Below, one piece after another: positions 10,620 through 20,958 of a stretch of 64,000 bases of DNA (the first letter of the stretch is position 1; the number at the start of each line of letters is the position of its first letter). The stretch comes from Podarcis raffonei. Its lineage: Eukaryota > Chordata > Lepidosauria > Squamata > Lacertidae. The notes beneath the pieces are model-generated. The model ran no database searches. It was not told the origin of the DNA and was given only the letters and a program-made list of their open reading frames with translations. A program made the position numbers and the translations under genes. The stretch is from assembly GCF_027172205.1 (NCBI RefSeq), contig NC_070602.1, positions 21,174,501-21,238,500 of the forward strand. The letters are read 5' to 3'.

Positions 10620-13600
10620 CTAGGGAGCAGTGGGAGCTGTTAATGCACTGACAGGCAGCAGGGATGGGTAACAACAGCCTGGGCTTCTTGCTCAGGTTGT
10701 TCGCTTTCTTATGAAACAGGCTTGAGGCAGGTGAAAAGCCATCTAGGGTGCCCACTGAGCCTCTTGGCCATATTAGGCTGCCTGCCTGGCCCCCTGGCCC
10801 TGAATCAGCAAGGGAAACCCACATGACCTGAAAGTGTTGCTGGGCAATGCCAGGTCAATGATGAATAAAACCACTGCCATCCATGACCTGATTGTGGATG
10901 GAGGATTTGACCTGGCATGTGTGACAGAGACCTGGTTGGATGAAGCAGATGGGCCTGTCCTTGCCACTGTTTGCCCACCAGGTTTCTCTTACGCACAGCA
11001 ACCCAGGTCATGTGGGCAGGGAGGGGGGGTTGCAGTGATTTTTAGGAAGTCATTAGTCTGCACCAGACGTCCTATTGGGAAGACCCGGTTTTCTGAGTGC
11101 ATGTTCTGGAAGTTGGGCAATAGGGTCAGTACAGGATTCCTACTGGTGTACTGACCTCCACGCTGCACCAAGGATTCCCTGCCCGAGCTGCTTCAGGTCG
11201 TGGCGGATATGCTCCTGGAGACACCTAGCTTGGTTGTCCTGGGGGATTTTAACATCCATGCTGACACGACCTTACAAGGGGCCGCTCGGGACTTCATGGA
11301 AAGCATGGCCTCCATGGGGCTGTCCCTGAATAAGTTTGGCCCAACTCATAGCCGCAGACATGCCTTAGACTTGGTGTTTACCTCTACGGATGTTGGTGAT
11401 CTGACACTAACTAAAAGCGAAACAAAAGAAGTGCCATGGTCAGATCACATCCTGGTGCAGCTGGACTTCTCCGCGACCCTTCCCCTCTGCAGGGAGGTGG
11501 GACCAATTCGGATGGTCCGCCCCCGCCACTTAATGGATCCAGTTGGCTTCCAGAGAGTGGTAGGGGATGTTTTACCCCAAGTTGATGGCCTTTCAGCTGA
11601 TTCCCTGGTGGCATGCTGGAATGTGGAGTTAACCAGGGCTATTGACTGTCTGGCTCCGAAGCGCCCTCTCCGATTGCATGGAGCCCGGACAGCCCCGTGG
11701 TTTTCCCCGGAGCTGAGGGCGATGAAACAATAGTTGAGATGGCTAGAGCGCCGGTGGCGGAAAACACATTCTGAATCAGACCGAACATGGGCTAGAGCTC
11801 AATGTCGAGCCTACCAAGTGGCAATGGCGACGGTGAAAAGGGCCTTCTTCGCCGCCTCCAAGGCATCTGCAGAAAACAGCAGCAGGAGACTTTTTCAGGT
11901 GGTTCGCAATCTATCGGAACCACCTGTACCACGGGGCCTGGTAGGGACCCCAAGATCTCCTGCAATGCCTTTGCAAAGTTTTTTGCAGATAAAGTCGCTC
12001 AGATTCAGAAGGAGGTAGACTCCACCGTGGGAGCAGGGCCGGGGCGGGAGAGTGCTAGAGTTCTGTCTGGTCCTGTTACATGGGATCAATTCCAATCTGT
12101 TACCTCCGAGGATGTGGACAGGCTGCTTGGACAAGTGAAACCGACCACCTGTCTCCTTGATCCTTGCCATCCTGGCTGATAAAAGCAAGCCGGGAAGGGC
12201 TGGGTGATGGGCTCTGCGGGGTGGTGAATGCTTCCCTCTGTGAGGGAGCCTTCCCAGACCCGCTGAAAGAGACAGTCATTAAACCGCTTCTTAAAAAAAC
12301 ATCTTTAGACCCGGCCAATTTGGCCAACTATCGCCCAGTCTCAAATCTACCATTCTTGGGCAAGGTGATTGGGTGGGGGTTGCCGAACAACTCCAAGCAC
12401 GCCTGGAGGATGCGGACCATTTGGATCCCTTCCAGTCGGGATTCAGGCCTCACCATGGGACTGAAACTGCCTTGGTCACGCTGGTTGATGATCTCCGGCG
12501 GGCTAGGGACAAAGGTGAGAGCTGTCTCCTAGTTCTGCTGGATCTCTCAGCGGCCTTTGACACCATCGACCATAACATCCTTCTGGACCGTCTTGAGGGG
12601 CTGGGAGCTGGGGGCACTGTTATACGGTGGTTCCGCTCCTTTCTCCTGGGCCTTGTCCAGAAAGTGGTGGTGGGGGATGAGTGTTCAGACCCCTGGGCTC
12701 TCACTTGTGGGGTGCCTCAGGGTTCCGTCCTCTCCCCCATGCTTTTTAATATCTATATGAAGCCGCTATCTGCCTGGCATGCTCTGGTCCATGGGGTCAC
12801 GAAGAGTCGGACACAACTAAACGACTAAACAACAACAACATGAAGCCGCTGGGAGAGATTATCAGGGGGTTTGGACTGGGTGTTCATCAGTATGCAGATG
12901 ACACCCAGCTCTACCTCTCCTTTAAATCAGAAACAGTGAAGGCGGTGAAGGTCCTGTGTGAGTGCCTGGAGGCGGCTGGAGGATGGATGGCGGCTAACAG
13001 ACTGAGGTTGAATCCTGACAAGACAGAAGTACTGTTTTTGGGGGACAGGGAGTGGGTGGGTGTGGGGGATTCCCTTGTCCTGAATGGGGTAACTGTGCCC
13101 CTGAAGGACCAGGTGTGCAGCGTGGAAGTTATTTTGGACTCACAGCTGTCCATGGAGGCGCAGGTTAACTCTGTGTCCAGGGCAGCTGTCTACCAGCTCC
13201 ACCTGGTACGCAGGCTAAGACCCTACCTGCCTGCGGACTGTCTCGCCAGAGTGGTGCATGCTCTAGTTATCTCTAGCTTGGACTACTGCAACGTGCTCTA
13301 CATGGGGCTACCTTTGAAGGTGACCTGGAAACTGCAATTAATCCAGAATGCGGCAGCTAGACTGGTGACTGGGAGTGGCCGCCGGGACCACATAACACCA
13401 GTTCTGAGAGATCTGCATTGGCTCCCAGTACGTTTCAGAGCATGATTCAAAGTGTTGGTGCTGACCTTTAAAGCCCTAAACAGCCTCGGTCCTGTATACC
13501 TGAAGGAGCGTCTCCACCCCCATCGTTCAGCCCGGACACTGAGATCCAGCGCCGAGGGCCTTCTGGCGGTTCCCTCATTGCGAGAAGTGAGGCTACAGGG

Positions 13601-13850
13601 AACCAGACAGAGGGCCTTCTCGGTAGTGGCGCCCGCCCTGTGGAACACCCTCCCATCAGATGTCAAAGAGATAAACAACTACCTGACATTCAGGTAGTTA
13701 AGGCAGCCCTCTTCAGGGAAGTTTTTAATATGTAACGCTGCATTGTTTTTAACACTTGATCAGGAGCCTCCCAGAGTGGCTGGGGAAACTCAGCCAGAGG
13801 GGCGGGGTATAAATAGTAAATTATTATTATTATTTAGGGAGTTAGTTGGC
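10620..13850 (+). mobile_element. L2-clade LINE, ORF2 with endonuclease and reverse transcriptase, decayed
   Basis: Endonuclease pieces are LLGNARSMMNKT (10834), CVTETWLDE, VVLGDFNIHAD (about 11235) and SDHILVQLDF. Reverse transcriptase motifs are LVLLDLSAAFDTIDHNILL (about 12527), CGVPQGSVLSPMLFNIYM (about 12700) and HQYADDTQLYLSF (about 12885). The C-terminal part has ALWNTLPSD (about 13640). The 3' end is cggggtataaatagtaaattattattatt, typical of L2-type elements in reptiles. There are few frameshifts and stops, and one is caused by a 72-bp Bov-B fragment inserted at 12768-12839. It is not active. The bases upstream of about 10830 are less certain. Confidence 0.88.
12768..12839 (+). mobile_element. 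Bov-B (RTE) LINE 3' fragment with 11-bp target-site duplication
   Basis: A 72-bp piece, ctggcatgctctggtccatggggtcacgaagag...aacaacaac, interrupts the L2 reverse transcriptase. It is flanked by perfect copies of atgaagccgct (12757-12767 and 12840-12850). The same sequence forms the 3' end of the longer Bov-B at 50826-51316, which fixes its identity. It shows how an extremely 5'-truncated insertion can still be recognised. Confidence 0.92.
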
Positions 13851-14169
13851 TGGTTAGTTAGTTGGGAAAAGGCAGTTGGGAAAGCAGTTGGCAGGCAGAT
13901 GGAAATAGAGAGACAGTGCAGTTGGTTCTTGTGTGAGGGGAGGTAGAAGAGTTAGAGACAGAATAAAATAAGACTAAGAGGGTAAAGGGTAACAGCGTTT
14001 CGAATGCATTTAAAGTTTATTTGTGTTTGCAGTAACCTACAATCTTCATTGTTAACTTAAGAACCTGACTGAGACTAAGTGATTTACTGGGGAGGACCTG
14101 GTTGGTTGCAGCGGATTAGTGCTGTACAGGTCAATAGTCCGTGAGATGACCAGGGGCTCCGTACGAACG
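13851..14169. other. Gene-free segment, unassigned
   Basis: It starts with ggttagttagttggg-type short repeats and continues as mixed sequence. I see no gene and no element I can name. Confidence 0.3.
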
Positions 14170-14533
14170 CCACAGTAAAGGACCCCTGGATGGTTAAGTC
14201 CAGTCAAAGATGACTATGGGGTTGCGGCACCCATCTTGCTTTCAGGCCAAGGGAGCTGGCGTTTGTCCACAGACAGCTTTCCGGGTCATGTGACCAGCAT
14301 GACTAAGCCGCTTCTGGCGCAACGGAACACTGTGACGGAAACCAGAGCACACGGAAACGCTGTTTACCTTTCCGCCGCAGCGGGACCTATTTATCTACTT
14401 GCACTGGTGTGCTTTTGAACTGCTAAGTTGGCAGGAGCTGGGACGCAGCTGGGACAGATTCGAACCACCGACCTTCTGATTGGCAAGCCCAAGAGGCCAT
14501 TGGTTTAGACCACAGTGCCACCCACGTCCTTGT
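14170..14533 (-). mobile_element. tRNA-derived squamate SINE
   Basis: In reverse orientation it begins gacgtgggtggcactgtgg (A-box-like) and has a B-box region around ggttcgaatctgtccc. The body phrase gtgcaagtagataaataggtcccgctg and the tail ending ccaggggtccttta mark one family, with copies at 19713, 25437, 43709 and 47648 in this window. I believe this is the Sauria-type SINE, but the family name is from memory. Confidence 0.8.
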
Positions 14534-15118
14534 GCTAAGAAGCAAGGCTTAGACATAGTCCAGGGGTGGGGGACTTCAGGCCAAATGGCACCCTTCAGGT
14601 CTACTTTTACCTTTTTACCTATCAGGCTCTCCCTAGGACAGACTTCTCACTGGTGCTACACCATCAAGTACATTAGCTTCTCTAGAATGTGTCCTTGAAG
14701 GGTGATAAATGCGGAATAACCAGCTTCATATAACCACAATATGCTTAAGTCTACTTAATGCATGAAGGCGTTAAGCTGTCTTGCCAGGCTTAGCTATGTC
14801 CACTTCCCTTATCTTGACAGGAAATGGACAATCAAGCCTATTATTCCCCCCAGTCTACCTGTGTAGCTCAGCATGTGAAGAGGTTTCTTCATGTGAAGAG
14901 CTCTCATAAGCCACTCTTGAATTCCTATACCAATAATTTAGGAAATTTTGCCCCTTTGTAACTAAGCTAAGTTTTACTACCTGTGCAGGTGTATGGGAAA
15001 GCACACAAATCAGACTTTTGAAGAGTTTGTATGGAAACTAATTTGTAACTTACCAAACGTGTTATTTTCCTATGCTGGGGGAAGTGGGAAATTTTGTAAG
15101 GAACTTGGAATGGCATTG
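14534..15118. other. Gene-free segment, unassigned
   Basis: No gene or nameable element was found. Short frames occur but have no family resemblance. It ends at the AAT microsatellite. Confidence 0.3.
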
Positions 15119-15148
15119 GTAATAATAATGATGATGATGATGATGATG

Positions 15149-15198
<50 letters not shown>

Positions 15199-15374
15199 TT
15201 ATTTATATCCCGCCCTCCCCAGCTGAAGCCGGGCTCAGAGCAGCTAACAGCAGTAAAAGTAGTACAGCATTCTAAAATCAATTCATTCTAAAATCAAGTT
15301 CTGTGAGGATTACCAAAGGAGGGGGTCAGGCTGTGCCTTGGCCAAAGGCCTGGTGGAACAGCTCTGTCTTGCAG
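15119..15374 (-). mobile_element. L2-type LINE 3' end with AAT microsatellite, first half of a split element
   Basis: A (TGA)n/(AAT)n run at 15119-15198 is the 3' tail. Next to it, tttatttatatcccgccctcccc...ggcctggtggaacagctctgtcttgcag is the antisense 3' part of an L2. The element resumes at 16336 with gcaggccctgtggaaag, which is how L2 continues. The two halves are parted by a 961-bp LTR-like insert. Confidence 0.7.
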
Positions 15375-15587
15375 TGTGATAGGAATTTTATGGTCTTAGA
15401 TATATGGTAATGTTCATAACCGCACATACATAGATCAACACAGGAAGGCCAATGTGGAACCATTTTGATTCCTAAACTGAGCAAATGTTTTCTCTGCAAG
15501 GTCAAACTGGAAAAACCTCCCCATTGTCTTTTCCTTCACAAGTCCTGTCTTGGGGGTATGTCTGTGTTTGAATAAGGGTGTGAGCCT

Positions 15588-15645
<58 letters not shown>

Positions 15646-16335
15646 TCTTTATTGTCATTGCCCCCTCTCAGGGACAACGAAATTACTCGACTGCTCCATA
15701 AAAACACTAATTAAAACAATACAGTATAGTACAGCAAGGAAGATTAGATGACTTTCAAAGTCCAGGCTTCCCATTCAGGGCTGAGATCGCTCTGGAGAAG
15801 AAGCTGTTCTTAAGACGGCTCGTTCTTGTCTTCATCGTCCTGTATCTCCGTCCCGACGGCAGGAGCTCGAAGAGACAGTGACCAGGATGCGATGGATCAC
15901 CACAAAAGACTGGCCAGGCTACCAAGGAAATCCAATTAAGTAACTTGCCAGAAAGGAGATAAACAAGGACAAGAGAAAAACAACATTTAAATTTCTGTGA
16001 TGTAGATGGGATGTATCTGAGGGGTGGTCTTAGGTTACACCCCTTCTGTGATGTATGTATGATGTTTCTGGGGTGGTTTTGATCTACAGGATGGGAATTT
16101 CAAGTCTTTATAAGCCCTTGCACAGCATTTTTGTGGGTCCTCCTCCTTTCCTGCGAGTGAGGGGAGCACCCTGTTGCAACAGATCAATAAAGATCAAGCT
16201 TACTAGCTGCTTTGCTTCTCAATATTCTCTGGTTGGCCTCTGTTATTCTCTCTACCAATAGGGAACCTATGTAAGGACTCTATATGGGCTCTTGGATACC
16301 CCATAAGGGAAAAGGGCATATTTTTATTTACAACA
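15375..16335 (+). mobile_element. Solo LTR of an endogenous retrovirus (fossil), with a LINE fragment nested inside
   Basis: The insert begins TGTGATAGG and ends ...TTACAACA. It splits an L2 LINE and is flanked by a 4-bp duplication gcag (15371-15374 and 16336-16339). Inside are a TATA-like tataag (about 16119) and an aataaa (about 16185) in plus orientation, as expected for U3-R. No internal viral coding region is present, so it is a solo LTR. A LINE 3' fragment (about 15588-15915) has inserted into it. The retroviral class is inferred only from the 4-bp duplication and LTR layout. It is older than the nested LINE. Confidence 0.55.
15588..15915 (-). mobile_element. Non-LTR retrotransposon 3' fragment nested in the LTR
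   Basis: An AAT run (15591-15644) is followed by atctttattgtcattg (antisense of caatgacaataaagat) and then antisense remnants of a reverse-transcriptase C-terminal segment encoding a 'LLPSGRRYR...KNSFF'-like motif. It resembles the fragment at 35771-36190. The clade is not certain (CR1/L2/Rex-like group). Confidence 0.55.
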
Positions 16336-16715
16336 GCAGGCCCTGTGGAAAGATGTCAAGTCCCACAGGGCCCTAGTCTCTTGTGACAGAGTGTTCCACC
16401 AGATCGGGGCCCCAGCCGAAAAAGCCCTGGCTCTGGTTGAGGCCAGCCTAAGCTCTCTGTGGCCTGGGACCTCCAAGGTGTTTTTGTTTGAAGACTGTAA
16501 GGTCCTCCATGGGACATACCAGGAGAGGCGGTCCCGCAGGTACGGGGGTCCTAGGCTGTATAGGGCTTTAAACCAGCAGCTTAAACCTGATCCTGTACTC
16601 CACCGGGAGCCAGTGCAGTAGGTATAGCACCAGGTGAATGTAATCCCGCGGCAAGGACCCCATAAGGAGTCTCGCCGCGGCATTCTGCACCCGCTGTGTA
16701 ATTTAAAGATATAAC
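16336..16715 (-). mobile_element. L2-type LINE, ORF2 C-terminus, second half of the split element
   Basis: The antisense frame reads ...LKALYSLGPPYLRDRLSW...ELRLASTRARAFSAGAPIWWNTLS, the L2 ORF2 C-terminal signature (compare ALWNTLPSD in the L2 at 13640). It joins the 15119-15374 piece across the LTR insert. Confidence 0.75.
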
Positions 16716-16829
16716 AGCCTATACTTCCACGCTTTACTTAGCTTAATGTTTTGTGATTTTAAATCTCTGTGGGGGTTTTCTCACCAAAGAGCATTTGCCC
16801 CAAACTTGGATCTTGGCATCTAGGAATTC

Positions 16830-18590
16830 TCTCTCTCTCTTTTTATTATTTTTATTATTTTCAATAATCATAGTAACCAGGAAGTTTAGCATATATATAT
16901 TCTGTGTAGAGATCTGCTTTGTAAGTATTCTGCTATCTCCTCCTCCTTTTCATTACACTTTTCGTATAATTTTTCAAAATATTTAACAAACCTCTTGGTG
17001 ATTTCTTCCGTTTTATCTATGATCTTCCCTTCATCCATTATTCTATTAGTAGATCTTTCTGCCTTTTCTTCAATTGCCATGCCAGTAATTTCCCGGTTTT
17101 ATTTGCTGACTCAAAATACCTCTGTTTCATCCACCTTAAGTTATTTTCTATCTCCTGATTAACTAATGCTGACAATTGATTTTGTAATAGCTTACCATTT
17201 TTGCTTGCTTTCTCATTTTAGGATGTTTGGCTAGTACTTTTTCATTTTCTTCATTTTCCTTTTTAATTTTATCCATCTTTGCGTCCCTATTCTTTTTTTG
17301 AATTGATTGTTGAATATAAAAGCCTCTTAAAAATGCTTTACTCACATCCCATATTACCCTAATATCCGTATCCTGCACCTTGTTATTTTGGAAGAATTCC
17401 GTAAGTACCGTATTTTTTCACTCCATAGGATGCACCAGACCATAGGGCACACCTAGTTTTTAGGGGGCGAAATAAAGAAAAAAAAATATTTCCCCCCCCA
17501 GCCCCAAAGAGCAAAGAAGCCAAGACAGTGAGCGGGATCCATCCCGCTGGCTGTCTTGGCTTCCTCTTTAGCCACGCACAACCTCTCCAGCCGGGAGAAG
17601 GCAGAAGCCAAGACAGCGAGCAGGATGGATCCCACTAGCTGTCATGGCTTCGTTTTTAGCCGTGGGGCTGGGGTGGGGGAAGCCCAAGCTTCCCCCGACC
17701 CCAGAATGGGTCCAGGAGCGGTGGCGAGGTTGCACGCAACCTCGCCTTCACTCCCGGAGCTTGCCGGGCTGGGGGCGGGGAAAGCCCAAGCTTCCCCCGA
17801 CCCCAGCCCCCAGAACGGGTCTGGAGCTCCTGGAATGCTCCTGGAGCTCCATAGGACGCACACACATTTTCGCTTCATTTTTGGAGGGGATAAAGTGCGT
17901 CCTATAGGGCGAAAAATACGGTGATTCTTGTGCTTTGGCTAAAAAAATGGCATCGTTTAGGATTTTCTCATTCATTCTCCATCTTTAGTTTACCCTTCTC
18001 CTGTTTCTTAGTTCTACTGTAACCAAGTTGTGAACAGTTATCGATCTAAATATAATATCTGATTTTTTTTAACTTCAGTAGTAGATTGTTAGTTATCCAT
18101 ATTCCATCAGTCCTGCCCTCTGCCTTTTTTACTTGGGAATGATGGGTAATTTTTTTCTCTATAGGATGCTTGTAACACCGCACATCCTTCAGATTCAAAC
18201 TCTCCACCATACTAAAAAAAGTAGGGGAGAGTCTTCCTCTCAGTCTACCTCCTGAGTCTGTATGATCAAACTCCAAAGAGGTAACTCCATTTAAGTTTCC
18301 TAGCAATATAATCTCCTCATTTATAAATTCTAATAACTTATCTTCCACTACCTTGAAGAACTCTATCTTATCCCATTTGGAGCATAAATTCCTGTTATCA
18401 CAAATTTTTTGTTAGCTTTCCCCAGAATTCTACCCAGAATTCTACCTTCATTGTCCTTAAAAAAAACTGCTTCAAATTTTGGGTTAACGTATATTACAAT
18501 GCCTCTCTTTTTCTTTAAATCTGGAGATATAAATTCTAGACCTAAAGATATAAATTCTAGGCATCTAGGAATTCTCATTTGCTTCTCTTT
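16830..18590 (-). mobile_element. L1 LINE ORF2 fragment (endonuclease and linker region), split by a MITE
   Basis: Minus-strand frames include KKRGIVIYVNPKFEAVFFKD, FVITGIYAPNG, EEIILLGNLNGVTSLEFDH and DGIWITN (endonuclease, 18578-18046). Then come VIWDVSKAFLRGFYIQQ (about 17350) and ITKRFVKYFEKLYEK (about 16960). The order matches L1 ORF2. It carries stops and frameshifts and is interrupted at 17408-17922. Confidence 0.85.
17408..17922. mobile_element. CCGTATTTTT-ended MITE with internal hairpin
   Basis: The ends are CCGTATTTTTTCACTCCATAGG and its complement CCTATAGGGCGAAAAATACGG (about 20-bp inverted termini). Inside, agccaagacag...ctgtcttggct forms a hairpin, and gcaagcttcccccgaccccag-like units repeat twice. 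Related copies lie at 26175-26436 and 62105-62344. It is a non-autonomous DNA element. The superfamily is not assigned. Confidence 0.75.
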
Positions 18591-19130
18591 CTTCCCTAGG
18601 TGGAGGATGGAGAGATGCAGACATGCACATAGAGAAACCTCTTGACTGAATGTAACCTACTGTAGAAAGATCAGAGGCATGTTTGTTACTCCACCCACTT
18701 TTGTCCAACCCGCGGCTGGCATGTGATCCCTGTAAGGTAGCCCATAAGGAAATGTGACCCATGAGCTGAGAAAGGTCTTCCCCTACCTGCCATAGCCCAT
18801 GGGCTCTCCCCTGACTCCTCCCTCTCAGTGTTTATCCCCGCCTTCCCCTTTCCTGTTTCTCACTTTGTCACCTTCTCTATGGAGTCTTTGCACATCTCTC
18901 TCTCTCCCCCTTAGTCCATTACTCCAGATACCACTGCTCTCTTTAACCCTTTCATTTTCTACTCCCATACCGTTATCATTTAGTTAGCTGCTCTGTCAAG
19001 GAAGTGGAGGAGTGGGAACCTGCCTTTCCTGAGGCATTGTTATAAGTGGAGGAGATTCAGACTGGTGAAATATGGTATTCCTTATTTATAGTATTTTTAG
19101 ATCACCCAATAACTGAGGCTCTGTACATAG
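18591..19130. other. Gene-free segment with a C/T-rich stretch
   Basis: The C/T-rich, G-poor stretch 18780-18975 gives an artefactual Ser/Leu/Pro-rich frame. I recognise no gene here. Confidence 0.35.
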
Positions 19131-19192
19131 AATCATAGAAGTGTAGAGTTGGAAGGAACCACGAGGCCCATCTAGTCCAGGAATATAGTCAG
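19131..19192 (-). mobile_element. CR1-type LINE 3' tail
   Basis: atagaatcatagaagtgtagagttggaaggaaccacgaggcccatctagtcc is the reverse complement of the CR1 3' end (ggactagatg...ttccaactcta...ttctat). Confidence 0.7.
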
Positions 19193-19437
19193 GTATCTGT
19201 GCCTCTGAGCAAGCAGTGGTGGGTGCCACAATAAATGGCCACAATATGAGCTTGGACTACTCAGAAACGAGTGGCTTGAGATCCCTTTGGTCAGGGAAGT
19301 TCATGCTTATTTATTTAAAATCCAGCTCTTTATCAACCTGTAGTACCATTGCACAAAGGTCAGGCGGAAGCTGCAAATCCCTTGCATCACATTTTGTACC
19401 CGACTCCCTTTGGCAACCCATATTTGCTCTGCTTAAT

Positions 19438-19534
19438 GGTTAATAATGAATACTGCGTACAAGCCTGGTATATAAATTACAGGTTTAAGAGGATCGTAGT
19501 GCAGAAGGGTGCTGCAATATTCTTTTGGTGATCT
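19438..19534 (+). promoter_or_regulatory. Promoter and non-coding exon 1 of serpin B
   Basis: GGTTAATAATGAA (19438-19450) is a near match to the HNF1 site GTTAATNATTAAC. TATATAAATT follows at 19469-19478. A short leader then ends in a consensus donor (atct|gtaagtaag, exon end 19534). The same HNF1/TATA/donor block precedes serpins C and C'. Human SERPINA1 is driven in liver by HNF1 at the equivalent place, so hepatic expression is inferred. Exon 1 would splice to an acceptor at about 20940. Confidence 0.7.
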
Positions 19535-19712
19535 GTAAGTAAGCTATATATTCTTTTTCACTCCTCTCTCTAGCTTGTTTTGGCATAGCTTATGATATCT
19601 AGTGTTTATTTCATTTCCTTTTCTGGGTTAACATCCATGCAGATCTAAATCAATCTCTGTTTAATGTTCAGACAGATTTTTTAAATAGGCTAGATCAATG
19701 GCTATATTCTAA

Positions 19713-20052
19713 AGGTAAAGGTACCCCTGCCCGTACGGGCCAGTCTTGACAGATTCTAGGGTTGTGCGCCCATCTCACTCTAGAGGCCAGGAGCCAGCGC
19801 TGTCCGCAGACAGCGTGACGAAGCTGCTCCGGCGAACTGGCACCAGAGCAGCACACGGAACGCCGTTTACCTTCCCGCTAGAAAGCGGTACCTATTTATC
19901 TACTTGCACTTAATTGTGCTTTCGAACTGCTAGGTGGGCAGGAGCTGGGACCGAACGACGGGAGCTCACCCCGCCGCGGGGATTCGAACCGCCGACCATG
20001 CGATCGTCAAGTCCTAGGCACTGAGGTTTTACCCACAGCGCCACCCGCGTCC
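19713..20052 (-). mobile_element. tRNA-derived squamate SINE with 14-bp target-site duplication
   Basis: This is the same family as 14170-14533, and both A- and B-box regions are readable (antisense ggattcgaacc). It is flanked by perfect copies of tggctatattctaa at 19699-19712 and 20053-20066. It lies in intron 1 of serpin B. Confidence 0.9.
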
Positions 20053-20958
20053 TGGCTATATTCTAAGTGGGGCTTAATCTCAGATGCAGCAACTTGTTAT
20101 GTTAGCATGAAATCTCACCCACTCCTATTACAGGACTGGTTCATCAAACTGGAAACTCAGAAGTTCCACGACAGGTGGTACAGAGCAGCCCAGTAGAGTC
20201 AACTGCTGCACCATAAACCACATGGACATGGCAGATGTCAGAATCTTCCTCTGCTATGTAAAAGGAATGGGTACCACTGCACACTTCTTAAACAAGTGCC
20301 TGCATGTTCGGGCCAGCATCTAAGAATATGAATCATTTCTTTGGTTCTGTGTGTGGCTAGGTGCATAAATGACTGGAACTACTGACACAGTTCTATCCCA
20401 TTCACGTTAATGGCAGGATTTCATTAATTTTATGACAGAGCAGGGATAAACCAAAGTTGCCTAAAGGGGGTCAGTTAGGATTCTCAGGTAAGCATCAGAA
20501 TGAAAATGAAATAGTCTTTGCTATTCAAAAGTTGATTTCAAAATGATATGTGAAAATAACTATATACATAGATACAGGTTAGGTATAGATACATAGTTGT
20601 CAAAATTAATATTACTATGTTAAATTTCAAAAAGTGTGAAAACTTGAGAGTATCACAGAGAAATATTCCATGGTTCGAATGTGCCAGTTTTATTTTTAAA
20701 TAATAAACTTTTTTTTAAAAAAAAGCCATTGAAACACTGAAAAACACAAATGTGGAAACCATTTTCTATCAAAACTCTATTCTGTACGTGATTTAGTGAA
20801 ACTAACAACATTCTTTCTTACGCCACTCACAGGAAAGGTGAATTATTTCTGTTGTATAAATGTATAGGTCTAGGGCAGAATTCACCTTTGTTGCAGTTTT
20901 GGATTGATCCTTTAACATCTTGTGTGGGAATTATCAGCAGAAGAATTACAAATCCCAA

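Noticed and set aside
10834-13697. Open frames resembling reverse transcriptase that might be a domesticated gene
   Set aside because: The motif order, the 3' AT-rich tail and the internal stops fit a decayed L2. There is no sign of a maintained frame.
20920-20958. Thirteen-codon N-terminal extension of serpin B from an upstream TTG
   Set aside because: It reads across the likely splice acceptor at 20940 and does not resemble a signal peptide. The ATG at 20959 begins a good one, matching C and C'.
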